From NCBI GenBank assembly GCA_041660925.1, contig JBAZVI010000002.1:248001-312000 (forward strand): 64,000 nt of DNA, in the 5' to 3' direction. The stretch comes from Elusimicrobiota bacterium (GTDB taxonomy: Bacteria > Elusimicrobiota > Elusimicrobia > UBA1565). The position numbers and the translations under genes were made by a program. Under the pieces are notes generated by a model. The model searched no databases. It was not told where the DNA came from and saw only the letters and a program-made list of their open reading frames with translations. Below are positions 24,852 through 33,918 of the stretch, piece by piece (the first letter of the stretch is position 1; each line of letters starts with the position of its first letter).

Positions 24852-26618
24852 TCAGCTTCTGCGGACGCGATAGAGCGTGATCGCCCGCTCTCCGGCGCCC
24901 GTCTCGAACGCCTTCTCGAGCGGAAGCTTCCCCGACGCGGGGAAGCCCTTCCCGATGAACTGACGCTCGAAGGGGCCGATCCAGACGAAGTCCACGCGGT
25001 AGGGCTTCTCCAGCGGCTTCGCGGCCGCCTCGGCCCAGAGCGCCTGCACCCTGTCGTCGAGCGTCTCGTGGAAGTAGAAGGTCTTCACGAGCCTGCAGGC
25101 CGGGAAGCTCCGCGTGTCCATGAGGCGGCGGTCGGGGAAGAAGTAGGGGTCGACGCAGTCCTTCTTGAAGCGCCGGGAGTCGGCTCCGAGCAGGCGCAGC
25201 CCCTCCTGCACGCGGCGGGTGCTCTCGAGGAGCGGCAGGTCCGAGATGTGGGCGACGGTCTCGCTGAAGCCGACCTTCGACGGGGTGAAGGCCGGGACGA
25301 GGAGGTTCACCTCGGGGTCCAGCGAGAGGACGACGCTGTCGAGCGGGGCCTCGCGCTCGAGCCAGCGCAGCGCCGCGTCGTGCTCCTTCGGCAGGCCCTG
25401 GAACGGGTAGTGGATGGCCGCGTAGCCGACGCCCTGGATGAAGGCGAGGACGCAGCACAGGCCCGCCGCCGGCAGCCACGCGCGGCTCTCGGCCCAGCGG
25501 CGCGGCAGCCAGGAGAGGAGCAGCAGGAAGAGCAGGACGTTGGCGAAGTAGCTCCAGTGGTCCCAGCCGATGGAGACTCCGGTGAGGAGCTGGGAGTTCT
25601 GGATGAGGAAGACCGCGGCGAGCAGGCAGCCGAGGAGCGTCTGGGCGGGCCGCTTCGCCCAGCGCCAGGCCGCGAGCGCGCCGAGGAGGTAGGGCAGGCT
25701 CAGCGGGTAGAGCTGCCGACCGAAGCTCCCCTTCGAGCGCATCACGAGCTCGGGGTCGGGCGGATAGTTCACGAGGGCGTACGGGAGGGCGACGAGCGCG
25801 GCGAGGACGAGGCCGGCGGCCAGCGGCTTCAGGAGGCGCGTGCGCGCGTGAGCGAGCGTGAAGAGGGCGGCGCCCAGCAGGACCGTGCTCCCCACGTCGA
25901 GCCGGAAGTAGGGCGTGAGGCCCGCGAAGAGTCCGGCGGCGAGCGCCCAGCGCCGGCGGGAGGATTCGGCCGCGCGCGTCCAGAGCAGGGCGGCGAGGAA
26001 GAGCACGACGTAGGTCACGCCCGGGCGCGGGAGGCGCTGGAGCCCTTCGGTGCGGCCCGCCGAGAGGAGCGTCCAGGCTCCGCGCGCGAGGGCCTTGAGC
26101 GGCGGCCCCGAGAGGTCGAGCATCCAGACCCCGCAGAGGGTCAGGGCGTAGCTGAAGGTCACGACGAAGACGGCGCAGAAGAGCGCGAGCGGCTCGGCCG
26201 CGCCCAGCGCGAGGGCGAGGCGGCGCACGAGCCAGAACCAGAGCAGCGCGCAGAGGACGCGCACGAGGAGCCACGCGCGATTGATGTCGCCGACCGCGCG
26301 CAGGACCAGCCCCATGGCATGGTAGGAGAGTCCGTCGGCGGCGAGCACGCGGCGGCTGCGGTTCTCGAGGATGAAGGGGTCGTAGGGGAGCAGGCGCTCC
26401 GAGGCCTCGCGCACGCGCGCGGCGTAGACGAGCTCGTCGCCCTGGTTCTCGGTCCCGTAGAGGCCGAGGAGGGTGGCGCGGCCGTCGTTGGCCCAGGCGG
26501 AGGCCTCCGCGGGGTAGTGGGCCTGCCAGGCGTGCCGGAACGCGCCGGAGAGCGCGTAGGGCGCGCAGAGCGCCGCGGCCGCGGCCAGCGCCCAGAGCGA
26601 GAGTCTCCATCGTGTCAT
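24852..26618 (-). CDS. Polytopic GT-C-like glycosyltransferase candidate
   Basis: A 588-residue protein with about 10-11 hydrophobic helices. After helix 1 comes an extracytoplasmic loop with acidic residues (GTENQGDELVYAARV), in the position of the catalytic DxD/DE loop of GT-C enzymes that use polyprenyl-phosphate sugars. A C-terminal soluble domain of about 200 residues follows. No specific family signature is recognised. A GT2 of the polyprenyl-phosphate glycosyltransferase kind lies in the same operon and could make its donor. ATG 26618 overlaps the methyltransferase stop (ATGA). Confidence 0.6.
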   Translation of the reverse strand: MTRWRLSLWALAAAAALCAPYALSGAFRHAWQAHYPAEASAWANDGRATLLGLYGTENQGDELVYAARVREASERLLPYDPFILENRSRRVLAADGLSYHAMGLVLRAVGDINRAWLLVRVLCALLWFWLVRRLALALGAAEPLALFCAVFVVTFSYALTLCGVWMLDLSGPPLKALARGAWTLLSAGRTEGLQRLPRPGVTYVVLFLAALLWTRAAESSRRRWALAAGLFAGLTPYFRLDVGSTVLLGAALFTLAHARTRLLKPLAAGLVLAALVALPYALVNYPPDPELVMRSKGSFGRQLYPLSLPYLLGALAAWRWAKRPAQTLLGCLLAAVFLIQNSQLLTGVSIGWDHWSYFANVLLFLLLLSWLPRRWAESRAWLPAAGLCCVLAFIQGVGYAAIHYPFQGLPKEHDAALRWLEREAPLDSVVLSLDPEVNLLVPAFTPSKVGFSETVAHISDLPLLESTRRVQEGLRLLGADSRRFKKDCVDPYFFPDRRLMDTRSFPACRLVKTFYFHETLDDRVQALWAEAAAKPLEKPYRVDFVWIGPFERQFIGKGFPASGKLPLEKAFETGAGERAITLYRVRRS

Positions 26619-27421
26619 TTGACCACCATCAGGACGGTGTTCCAACAGAAGCGCCCGAGCCAGGGGAAGGCGTCGAGGATGCGGTCGTCGAGCCGCTTGA
26701 GCGGGAGGAAGATCCGCTCGTAGCGCGGGGCCTCCACGAGGACGCGCTTCCAGTAGCGGGTCCTGCTCGGGGAGAGCCGTTCGAAGAGGAAGAAATGGAT
26801 GAACAGGTAGAGGGAGGTCAGCCAGAACTCCCGGTGCTCGGCGCCCGGGAAGAGCGCGCGCACGGCCGCCATGTCCGACATGCGCAGAGGCCGCTCGTCG
26901 GGAGTGCGGGTCTCCTTCGCGAGCGCGCGGTAGACCCCGATGAGCGGGTTGTGCGAGAGCGGCTCGACGAAAGCGGCCTTCCCGCCCGGCTTCAGGACGC
27001 GGCGGACTTCGCGCAGGGCCGGCTCGAGCTGGACGTGATGGAGGACGCCGTTGCCGAAGACGAGGTCGAAGTGCGCGTCGGGGAAAGGGAGCTTCTCGGC
27101 GGGAGCGAGCGCCGTGCTCAGGCGGACGCCGCGGCGCTCGGCCAGCCGTTCGGCGACGCGCAGCATCTCCGGGGACACGTCCGAGGCGACGACCTCGGCG
27201 CCCTGGAGGGCGAAGTAGACCGAGCTCTCTCCGGCTCCGCAGCCGAGGTCGAGGAGACGCTTCCCGCGTACCGGCGAAAGATGCTCGTAGGCGCGGCGGT
27301 TCTCGACGGCGGTGGCGGCCTCGAAGGATTCCAGCACGGGCAGGGCGTCGAGCTCGATGGAGCGCGCCCAGCGGTCGTGGAACTCGGCCTCGCGGCGGAC
27401 GCGTCCCTCGTCGACGCTCAT
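26615..27421 (-). CDS. Class I SAM-dependent methyltransferase
   Basis: A 268-residue enzyme with motif I LLDLGCGAGESS near residue 55, the acidic end of strand 2 (VVASDVSPEM), and FDLVFGNGVLHHV as motif IV, the pattern of methyltransferase_11/UbiE-like proteins. The C-terminal third is hydrophobic and aromatic (LTSLYLFIHFFLFE), suggesting a lipid or membrane-bound substrate. ATG 27421 overlaps the radical SAM stop and its own stop overlaps the next gene. The substrate is unknown; the operon suggests a lipid-linked glycan. Confidence 0.85.
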   Translation of the reverse strand: MSVDEGRVRREAEFHDRWARSIELDALPVLESFEAATAVENRRAYEHLSPVRGKRLLDLGCGAGESSVYFALQGAEVVASDVSPEMLRVAERLAERRGVRLSTALAPAEKLPFPDAHFDLVFGNGVLHHVQLEPALREVRRVLKPGGKAAFVEPLSHNPLIGVYRALAKETRTPDERPLRMSDMAAVRALFPGAEHREFWLTSLYLFIHFFLFERLSPSRTRYWKRVLVEAPRYERIFLPLKRLDDRILDAFPWLGRFCWNTVLMVVK

Positions 27422-28704
27422 GGAGCCCTCACGCGGCCCTCGCGCAGGCGCTCCTCGGCGTACTCCTTCATGAGCTCGGCGCGGCCCTTCGGGTCCTCCC
27501 AGCGGAGGATGACGGGATTGTTCCCCTCTTCGGGATGCGCCCGCAGGTCGTAGACCTCGGGATGGGCCTCGCGGATCCCCCGCGCGAGGGCGAGGAGCTC
27601 GTCGGCGCTCACGGGCCGGATGCTCTTGCGCTCCGCCTTGAAGTTCAGGAGGAAGCGCTCCCAGAGCGCCTGCGGGTCGCGCACCGAGATGGTCATCTCC
27701 GGGTAGCTCCCGTAATGGCAGCCGCCGCAGGGGCCCGTCTGGGCCGCGACGCGCTCGCGGAAGGCGCGGCTGCGGAAGACCTCCGGGAAGTCCGGGTCGA
27801 GGAGGCTCACCCGCTCCCCTTTGAGGCGATGGTCGCAGCAGACCGCGAAGTCTCCGTTGGGCCGCACCGCGAAGTAGAGGTGCGGGCTGTCGCACACCCC
27901 GTCCTTGCGCCAGGTCGGCGTCCCCGTGCGGATGAAGTTCTGCGCGCTTCGCAGGAAGGTGAAGGAGTCGAAGAGGAGGAAGCCCTCGCGCTTCATCGCG
28001 TAGAGGCGCTCGAAGACGGCGTCGAGCGCCGGGAGGTCCTCGGGGCGGAAGTTGAAGCGCGCGTCGTAGGAGCGGAAGCCCATCGGCAGGTCGGGCCGCG
28101 TGATGTGCACGGGGACCAGCGAGAGGTGCCAGCCGATGCGGGTCGCGAACTCGAGGAGATGCGGGATCTCGCGGAAGTTGTAGCGCGAGAGGACGCAGCC
28201 GAAGCTGCAGATCGAGCCCTTCGTCGGGAAGATCCTCGAGATGTCGGCGACCGTGCGCAGGGCCGGCTCCCAGGAGCCCGGGACGCTGTTGATGTAGTCC
28301 TGCTTGTCGGGGTAGAGGGAGTCGAGCGAGACGTTGATGTCGCGCGCGCCCGCGTCGACGCAGGCCTTCAGCCGCTCGGGGGTCGCCATCCGCATCCCGT
28401 TGGTCTGGAGGCGCACGTCGAGGCCGCGCTCGCGGAAGACCCGGACCATGTCGGGGAGGTCGGGGCGCAGGAACGGCTCCCCCCCCGTCAGGAGCACGAC
28501 GCCGGCGCCGACGGCGCGCAGGTTGTCGGCGATGCGGCGCACGCCGTCGAGGTCCGCCTCGGGCGCGTCGGCGTTCGCCTCGACGATGTTGCACTGCCGG
28601 CACATCAGGTTGCAGCGCGAGTCGATGTAGTACTGGATGTAGAAGGGCGCGTCCTTGGTGAGGACGGCCCGCAGCATCGAGAGCTTGGTCTGGAAGGAGA
28701 ACAC
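27418..28704 (-). CDS. Radical SAM protein with C-terminal SPASM-like cysteines
   Basis: A 428-residue radical SAM enzyme. The iron-sulfur motif is CNLMCRQC (about residues 31-38, CxxxCxxC), followed by LLTGGEPFLRPD and LQTNGMR. The C-terminal region carries further cysteines (VCDSP, FAVCCDH, GPCGGCHYG) like the auxiliary-cluster SPASM/twitch domains. Such enzymes modify peptides, nucleotides or sugars; the substrate cannot be told from sequence. GTG 28704 begins 1 nt after the GT2 stop. Its position between a GT2 and a methyltransferase points to a modified glycan or glycolipid. Confidence 0.85.
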   Translation of the reverse strand: MFSFQTKLSMLRAVLTKDAPFYIQYYIDSRCNLMCRQCNIVEANADAPEADLDGVRRIADNLRAVGAGVVLLTGGEPFLRPDLPDMVRVFRERGLDVRLQTNGMRMATPERLKACVDAGARDINVSLDSLYPDKQDYINSVPGSWEPALRTVADISRIFPTKGSICSFGCVLSRYNFREIPHLLEFATRIGWHLSLVPVHITRPDLPMGFRSYDARFNFRPEDLPALDAVFERLYAMKREGFLLFDSFTFLRSAQNFIRTGTPTWRKDGVCDSPHLYFAVRPNGDFAVCCDHRLKGERVSLLDPDFPEVFRSRAFRERVAAQTGPCGGCHYGSYPEMTISVRDPQALWERFLLNFKAERKSIRPVSADELLALARGIREAHPEVYDLRAHPEEGNNPVILRWEDPKGRAELMKEYAEERLREGRVRAP

Positions 28705-28705
28705 G

Positions 28706-29659
28706 TCAGCGCGGTTCTGGGCGCGGCTCGGAGTCGTCGAGCACGTAGAGCGGGCGCCGCTTGGACTCCTCGTAGAGGCGGCCGAGGTACTCCCCGATGA
28801 TGCCGAGGCAGATGAGCTGGACGCCGCCCAGGAAGAAGATGGCGACGATCGCGGCGGTGGTGCCGGGCGGGAGCGGCGGGAAGCCGACGAAGTCCGGGAA
28901 GAGCTTGTAGACGAGGAAGTACACGATGGAGAGGAGGCTCACGAGCGAGGCGCTGAAGCCGAGGTAGGTCGCCAGGCGCAGCGGCTTCTCGGAGAAGGAG
29001 ACGATCGCGTCGAGCGCGAAGCGCAGCATCTTGTGCAGGGGGTACTTGGTCTCGCCGGCGAAGCGCGCCTCGCGGCGGTAGGTCACCGAGCCCTGGCGGA
29101 AGCCGAGCCAGCTGGCCAGGCCGCGCACGTAGCGGTGGCGCTCGCGCATCGCGTTGAGCTCCTTGTACGCCCGGCGGCTGAGGAGGCGGAAGTCTCCGGC
29201 GTCCACCGGCAGGTCGACGTCGGTCATGGAGCGCAGGAGCCGGTAGAAGAGCCCCGCGGTCGCGCGCTTGAAGAAGGATTCGCTCTCGCGCTGAGAGCGC
29301 ACCGCATAGACCACGTCGAAGCCCTCGCGCCAGCGCGCGACCATGTCGCGGAGGGTCTCGGGCGGGTCCTGGAGGTCCGCGTCGATGACGACGGCCGCGT
29401 CGCCGACGGCGTGGTCGAGTCCGGCGGTGATGGCGATCTGGTGCCCGAAGTTTCGCGAGAAGCGCAGCACGCGCACGCGCGGGTCGCGCTCGCGCAGGCC
29501 CGCGAGGACCGCGGCGGTCGCGTCGCGGCTTCCGTCGTCGACGAAGAGGATCTCCGCCTCGAGGCCCAGACCCTCGAGCGCCGCCGAGAGCCGGCGGTGG
29601 AACTCGGGAAGGACCTCCTGCTCGTTGTACGCGGGGACGACGACCGAAAGCTTCTCCAT
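28706..29659 (-). CDS. GT2 polyprenyl-phosphate glycosyltransferase (DPM1/GtrB/ArnC-like)
   Basis: A 317-residue family 2 glycosyltransferase. The catalytic domain has VVVPAYNEQEVLP, FVDDGSRDAT, DADLQDPPE and YAVRSQRESE, typical of enzymes that put a sugar on undecaprenyl phosphate. Two C-terminal membrane helices (about 230-290) match GtrB/ArnC topology. The start ATG 29659 is chosen because the conserved N-terminus begins there and TATAAT lies 7 nt upstream; a longer start would include the promoter. It is the first gene of the five-gene minus-strand operon. Confidence 0.9.
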   Translation of the reverse strand: MEKLSVVVPAYNEQEVLPEFHRRLSAALEGLGLEAEILFVDDGSRDATAAVLAGLRERDPRVRVLRFSRNFGHQIAITAGLDHAVGDAAVVIDADLQDPPETLRDMVARWREGFDVVYAVRSQRESESFFKRATAGLFYRLLRSMTDVDLPVDAGDFRLLSRRAYKELNAMRERHRYVRGLASWLGFRQGSVTYRREARFAGETKYPLHKMLRFALDAIVSFSEKPLRLATYLGFSASLVSLLSIVYFLVYKLFPDFVGFPPLPPGTTAAIVAIFFLGGVQLICLGIIGEYLGRLYEESKRRPLYVLDDSEPRPEPR

Positions 29660-29666
29660 GCGCGGG

Positions 29667-29672
29667 ATTATA
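29667..29672 (-). promoter_or_regulatory. -10 box (TATAAT) 7 nt before the GT2 start
   Basis: A perfect TATAAT on the minus strand (ATTATA on plus) ends 7 nt before ATG 29659 with no ribosome binding site between. The expected -35 window (about 29690-29695) reads TGGCGT, a weak match. Confidence 0.6.
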
Positions 29673-29759
29673 GCCATCTTCGCGCGCGCACGCCAGCGCG
29701 CCGCCCGCGTACGCGCGCGGAACTTCAAGGTACCCTTAGTATATCCATGGGAATTTTCC

Positions 29760-29765
29760 TACAAT
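29760..29765 (+). promoter_or_regulatory. -10 box (TACAAT) for the yebC-ruv operon
   Basis: TACAAT lies 45 nt before ATG 29811. A normal leader follows, with GGAGG at 29801-29805, in contrast to the leaderless-looking promoters. The -35 region is weak (TTAGTA, about 29736-29741). It is divergent from the GT2 promoter. Confidence 0.55.
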
Positions 29766-29810
29766 AGCGGCGCTGTTCGGGGACGAGCAGGCATTCCCAC
29801 GGAGGATTCG

Positions 29811-30563
29811 ATGGGCGGACATTCCCACTGGGCCGGCATCAAGCACAAGAAGGCGCTGGTCGACGCGAAGCGCGGCAAGGTCTGGACCCGCATCGTGCGC
29901 GAGATCACGATCGCGGCCAAGATCGGCGGCGGCAGCCCCGAGGGCAACCCCCGCCTGCGCAAGGCCGTCGACGACGCCCGGGCGGCGAACATGCCGGCCG
30001 AGAACGTCAAGCGCGCCATCCAGAAGGGCACCGGCGAGTTGCCGGGCTCGACGTTCGAGGAGCTCTCCTACGAGGGCTACGCCCCCGGCGGCGTCGCCAT
30101 CCTCGCCGACGGCACCACCGACAACCGCAACCGCTCCACCAACGAGGTCCGCAAGATCTTCGAGAACAACGGCGGCAGCATGGGCCAGTCCGGCTGCGTC
30201 GCCTTCCTTTTCGAGAAGAAGGGCCTCATCGCCGTCCCCCGCTCGAAGACCTCCGAGGACGACCTCATGTCCCTGGTCCTCGACCTCGGCGCCGAGGACA
30301 TGAAGTCCGACGACTCCGAGGTCTTCGAGGTCGTGACCCCGCCGCAGGACTTCCAGGCCGTGCTCGACGGCCTCAAGGCCAAGGGCCTCACGCCGGAGTC
30401 CGCCGAGATCACGATGCTCGCCAAGACGCGCGTCCCCGTCGGCGCCGACCTGGCCCCGAAGGTCCTCGCGCTGATGGAGGGCCTCGACGCGCACGACGAC
30501 GTCTCGCACGTCTACGCGAACTTCGACATCCCCGACAGCGTCCTCGACGCCCTCGCCAAGTAA
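29811..30563 (+). CDS. yebC: YebC/PmpR family protein
   Basis: The 250-residue protein is full length for YebC/PmpR. It opens with the family signature MGGHSHWAGIKHKKALVDAKRG, here split as MGGHSHWAGIKH and KKALVDAKRG, and continues with NPRLRKAVDDARAANMP. Family members act as DNA-binding regulators or as translation factors that relieve proline-stretch stalling. It sits immediately upstream of ruvCAB, a widely conserved arrangement. ATG 29811 has a good GGAGG 5 nt upstream. Confidence 0.95.
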   Translation: MGGHSHWAGIKHKKALVDAKRGKVWTRIVREITIAAKIGGGSPEGNPRLRKAVDDARAANMPAENVKRAIQKGTGELPGSTFEELSYEGYAPGGVAILADGTTDNRNRSTNEVRKIFENNGGSMGQSGCVAFLFEKKGLIAVPRSKTSEDDLMSLVLDLGAEDMKSDDSEVFEVVTPPQDFQAVLDGLKAKGLTPESAEITMLAKTRVPVGADLAPKVLALMEGLDAHDDVSHVYANFDIPDSVLDALAK

Positions 30564-30567
30564 GCGG

Positions 30568-31086
30568 ATGCGCGTCCTCGGCGTGGACCCGGGCATGGCG
30601 GACACGGGCTGGGCCCTCCTCGAGGGCGAGCGCGGGGGCGCCCCTTCGCTGCGCGCGAGCGGCCTCATCCGGACCCCCGCGTCGGCCGCGCTGACCTCCC
30701 GTCTGCGCACGATCCACCAGGACCTCCTCGAGGTCCTGCGCATCGGCCGCCCGGAGGTCGTCGCCATCGAGGAGATGTTCTTCGTCAAAGCCGCCTCCAG
30801 CGTCCGCGCGACCCTTCAGGCCCGCGGCGTCATCCTCCTCGCCGCCGAGCTCTACGGCGCGCCCGTGCGGGAGTACAACCCCCGGCAGGTGAAGTCGGCC
30901 CTCACGGGCTCCGGCTCCGCCGAGAAGGCCCAGATGCAGCGCATGGTGAGCTCGGCCCTGCGCCTCGACGCGGTCCTGCGGCCCGACGACGTCGCGGACG
31001 CCGCCGCCATCGCGCTCTGCCACCTGCGCAGCGCGCGCATGCAGGGGATGCGCGTGCTCGACCGGATCGGAGGCGGACGGAAGTGA
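30568..31086 (+). CDS. ruvC: Holliday junction resolvase RuvC
   Basis: RuvC cuts Holliday junctions with the RuvAB branch-migration complex. The 172-residue protein carries the acidic active-site residues: Asp7 in [14 protein letters not shown], Glu in VAIEEMFF, and the C-terminal Asp pair in [12 protein letters not shown]. Length and order are standard. It starts 4 nt after yebC and overlaps ruvA (GTGA). Confidence 0.95.
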   Translation: MRVLGVDPGMADTGWALLEGERGGAPSLRASGLIRTPASAALTSRLRTIHQDLLEVLRIGRPEVVAIEEMFFVKAASSVRATLQARGVILLAAELYGAPVREYNPRQVKSALTGSGSAEKAQMQRMVSSALRLDAVLRPDDVADAAAIALCHLRSARMQGMRVLDRIGGGRK

Positions 31087-31700
31087 TCGCCTTCCTGCGC
31101 GGCCGCGTGCTCGAACGCTCGGCGGAGAGGGTCGTCCTCGACGCGGGCGGCGTCGGCTACGAGGTCTGCGTCAACGGCGCGACCTCCGCGCGCCTGAGCG
31201 GGGAGGGCGGCGAGGCCGCGCTCCACGTCGTCGAGAGCGCGGCGCTCTACGGCGGGACCGTCACCCTCTACGGCTTCCTCGAGCGCGAGGAGAAGGAGCT
31301 CTTCCTCTGTCTCAAGGAGAACGTCCCCGGGACGGGGGCGAAGAAGGCGCTCGAGTACCTCGACAAGGCCTCGCGCTCCCTGCCGGACTTCCACCGCGCC
31401 GTCCTCGAGGGCGACGCGAAAGTCCTCTCCGCCGTCTTCGGCTTCACCCGCAAGACCGCCGAGAAGCTCCTCGCCGGCCTCAAGGGCAAGCTCGGCGGCA
31501 TCGAGGTCCGCGGGCCCGAACGGGTCCTGCGCGCGGGGCGCGCGGAGGCCGGGACGCTCTCCCGCGCCGTCGAGGCGCTCTCCGCGCTCGGCTACAAGCC
31601 TTCGGAATCCGCGCCCGCCGTGGAGTCCATCGCCCGCGAGCTCGGCGGACGCGAAGCGAGCGTCGAGGAGATCCTGCGCATGGCCCTCAAACGCCTGTGA
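31083..31700 (+). CDS. ruvA: Holliday junction branch-migration protein RuvA
   Basis: RuvA binds the four-way junction and loads RuvB. The 205-residue chain has the OB-fold N-terminal domain ([11 protein letters not shown], then [11 protein letters not shown]), two helix-hairpin-helix regions ([13 protein letters not shown] and [20 protein letters not shown]) and a C-terminal RuvB-binding domain. The second HhH lacks the usual GIG (it reads GFT), a divergence from the common family sequence. GTG 31083 overlaps ruvC and the stop overlaps ruvB. Confidence 0.92.
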   Translation: MIAFLRGRVLERSAERVVLDAGGVGYEVCVNGATSARLSGEGGEAALHVVESAALYGGTVTLYGFLEREEKELFLCLKENVPGTGAKKALEYLDKASRSLPDFHRAVLEGDAKVLSAVFGFTRKTAEKLLAGLKGKLGGIEVRGPERVLRAGRAEAGTLSRAVEALSALGYKPSESAPAVESIARELGGREASVEEILRMALKRL

Positions 31701-32725
31701 CCATCGAACGCAACCCCGTGCTCGACGGAGCGCCGCAGCCCGAGGAGGAGCGCGTCGACCTGGCCCTGCGGCCGAAGACGCTCGACGAGTTCACCGGCCA
31801 GGACAAGCTCAAGGAGAACCTCAAGGTCTTCATCGAGGCCGCGCGGCGGCGCAAGGAGCCGCTCGACCACGCGCTCTTCTACTCCCCCCCGGGTCTGGGC
31901 AAGACGACGCTGGCCTCGATCCTCGCCCGCGAGATGGGCGTGAACATGCGCATGACCGCGGGCCCCGTGCTCGAGCGCGTCGGCGACCTCGCGGCCCTCC
32001 TCACCGACCTCTCCGAAGGGGACGTCCTCTTCATCGACGAGATCCACCGTCTCAACCGGCTCGTCGAGGAGGCCCTCTACCCGGTGATGGAGGACTTCAC
32101 CTTCTACATCACGACCGGCAAGGGCCCGGCCGCCTCCACCGTCCGCCTCGCGGTCCCGCGCTTCACCCTCGTCGGCGCGACAACGCGCGCCGGCCTGCTC
32201 ACCGGTCCCCTGCGCGACCGCTTCGGCATCATCGGCCAGCTCGTCTTCTACTCGCTGCCCGAGCTCACCTCCATCGTGCGCCGCTCGGCGAAGCTCCTCG
32301 GCATCCGCGCCGACGCGGACGGGGCCGAGGAGATCGCGCGCCGCAGCCGCGGGACCCCGCGCATCGCCAACCGCCTCCTGCGGCGCGTGCGCGACTTCGC
32401 CGAGGTCAAGGGCGACGGGGTCATCCGGCTCGACTCCGCCCGCGGCGCCCTCGAGTCCCTCGAGGTCGACGCCACCGGCCTCGACGCGATGGACCGGCGC
32501 CTCCTGCGCACGCTCATCGAGAAGTTCTCCGGGGGTCCGGTCGGCGTGGAGACCCTCGCGGTCGCGGTCTCCGAGCAGGTCGACACGCTCACGGACGTGG
32601 TCGAGCCCTACCTCATCCAGGCGGGCTTCCTCCAGCACACCCCCCGCGGCCGCGTCGCCACCAAGCGCGCCTTCGAGCACCTCGGCGTCCCCCTCCCGAA
32701 GCGGGCCGGCGACCTGTTCCTGTGA
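31697..32725 (+). CDS. ruvB: Holliday junction branch-migration ATPase RuvB
   Basis: RuvB is the hexameric AAA+ motor of branch migration. The 342-residue protein shows the conserved start of the core ([19 protein letters not shown]), Walker [10 protein letters not shown] (about 62-70), Walker [10 protein letters not shown] (about 110), sensor 1 GATTRAG and the arginine-finger segment GPLRDRFGI, with the winged-helix domain at the end. GTG 31697 overlaps ruvA (GTGA) and spoIID overlaps its stop. Confidence 0.97.
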   Translation: MTIERNPVLDGAPQPEEERVDLALRPKTLDEFTGQDKLKENLKVFIEAARRRKEPLDHALFYSPPGLGKTTLASILAREMGVNMRMTAGPVLERVGDLAALLTDLSEGDVLFIDEIHRLNRLVEEALYPVMEDFTFYITTGKGPAASTVRLAVPRFTLVGATTRAGLLTGPLRDRFGIIGQLVFYSLPELTSIVRRSAKLLGIRADADGAEEIARRSRGTPRIANRLLRRVRDFAEVKGDGVIRLDSARGALESLEVDATGLDAMDRRLLRTLIEKFSGGPVGVETLAVAVSEQVDTLTDVVEPYLIQAGFLQHTPRGRVATKRAFEHLGVPLPKRAGDLFL

Positions 32726-33918
32726 AGCGCGCCGCGCTCAAAGGAGTCCTGGCGCTGCTCCTCCTCCTCCATTGTTTCGGCGCGGACGCCTCGTCCGGCC
32801 CGGCCGCCCCGAGCGCGGCGCTCGAGAGGGTCAGCCGCTCCATCGTCCAGATCGGCCTCTTCAGCCGCGTCAAGAAGGCCGTGCTGCGTCCCGAGGCGCC
32901 GTTCGTCGCGACGGATCAGAGCGACGGCCGCTCCCATCCCCTCCCGCAAGGGCGGGCCTTCGAGGTGCGCGCCTCCCGGGGCGGCGGCGTCCGGCTCGGG
33001 GACATGTCCCTGGGCGGCATCGTGCGCCTCACGCCGAAGAACCCCGGCGGCAGCGTGCTCGTCGGCACGCGGCGCTACCGCGGGAACCTCCTCCTCAAGC
33101 CGGGAGAGGGCGGGACGGTGACCGTCGTCAACGAACTCGGCCTCGAGGAGTACCTCTACGGCGTCCTCCCCCGGGAGATGAGCCCCGACTGGCCGCTCGA
33201 AGCCCTCAAGGCGCAGGCCGTCGTCGCCCGCACCTGGGCGCTCAACAACCTCGGGAAGTACGCCGAGCTCGGCTACGACCTCACCGACGACGACCGCTCC
33301 CAGGTCTACAGCGGGCTCGACGTCGAGGACGAGCGCGCGCGCCGGGCCGTCCGCGAGACCGCGGGCCAGACCCTCTCCTGGAAAGGCGCGCCCCTCAACG
33401 TCTTCTTCCACTCCTGCTGCGGCGGGCACACCGCGCCGGCGACCGCGGTCTGGGGCGGCGAGGAGAAGCCGCCGAAGCCCCTGCGCGGGGTCCGCGACCG
33501 CTGGTGCGCCGACTCCCCGCACGCGCGTTGGACCGCCTACTTCACCGACGACACGATCCTGGAAGCCCTGCAGGGCCGCGGCATGATGGGGGCGCGTCTC
33601 GAGCGCATCGCCCCCGGAGAGCGCGACGGTTCCGGCCATCTCAAGGAGATCCGCCTGCGCGTGGACGGGCGCTCCTTCACGGTCCGCGCGGGGGACCTGC
33701 GCTCCTGGCTCGGGGCGGCGGACATCAAGAGCTCCCAGATCTGGCGCATCGTCCGACGCCGCCACGGCTGGGAGTTCGTCGGCCGCGGCTACGGCCACGG
33801 CGTCGGCCTCTGCCAGTGGGGCGCGCGGGCCATGGCCGACGACGCCAAGAGCTACCGCAAGATCCTCTCCCACTACTTCCCGGGGGCGGACATCGTCGTG
33901 CGCGACGAGCTGCGATGA
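32722..33918 (+). CDS. SpoIID/LytB domain protein (exported)
   Basis: The 398-residue product has a signal peptide ([16 protein letters not shown]) and a SpoIID/LytB domain from about residue 120: [27 protein letters not shown] is present as [15 protein letters not shown] then [17 protein letters not shown], with the Glu of REM as the expected catalytic residue, and ending with [17 protein letters not shown]. SpoIID is a peptidoglycan lytic transglycosylase in sporulation; homologues in non-sporulating diderms are thought to remodel peptidoglycan. It is embedded between ruvB and queA by GTGA and ATGA overlaps. Confidence 0.9.
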   Translation: MKRAALKGVLALLLLLHCFGADASSGPAAPSAALERVSRSIVQIGLFSRVKKAVLRPEAPFVATDQSDGRSHPLPQGRAFEVRASRGGGVRLGDMSLGGIVRLTPKNPGGSVLVGTRRYRGNLLLKPGEGGTVTVVNELGLEEYLYGVLPREMSPDWPLEALKAQAVVARTWALNNLGKYAELGYDLTDDDRSQVYSGLDVEDERARRAVRETAGQTLSWKGAPLNVFFHSCCGGHTAPATAVWGGEEKPPKPLRGVRDRWCADSPHARWTAYFTDDTILEALQGRGMMGARLERIAPGERDGSGHLKEIRLRVDGRSFTVRAGDLRSWLGAADIKSSQIWRIVRRRHGWEFVGRGYGHGVGLCQWGARAMADDAKSYRKILSHYFPGADIVVRDELR

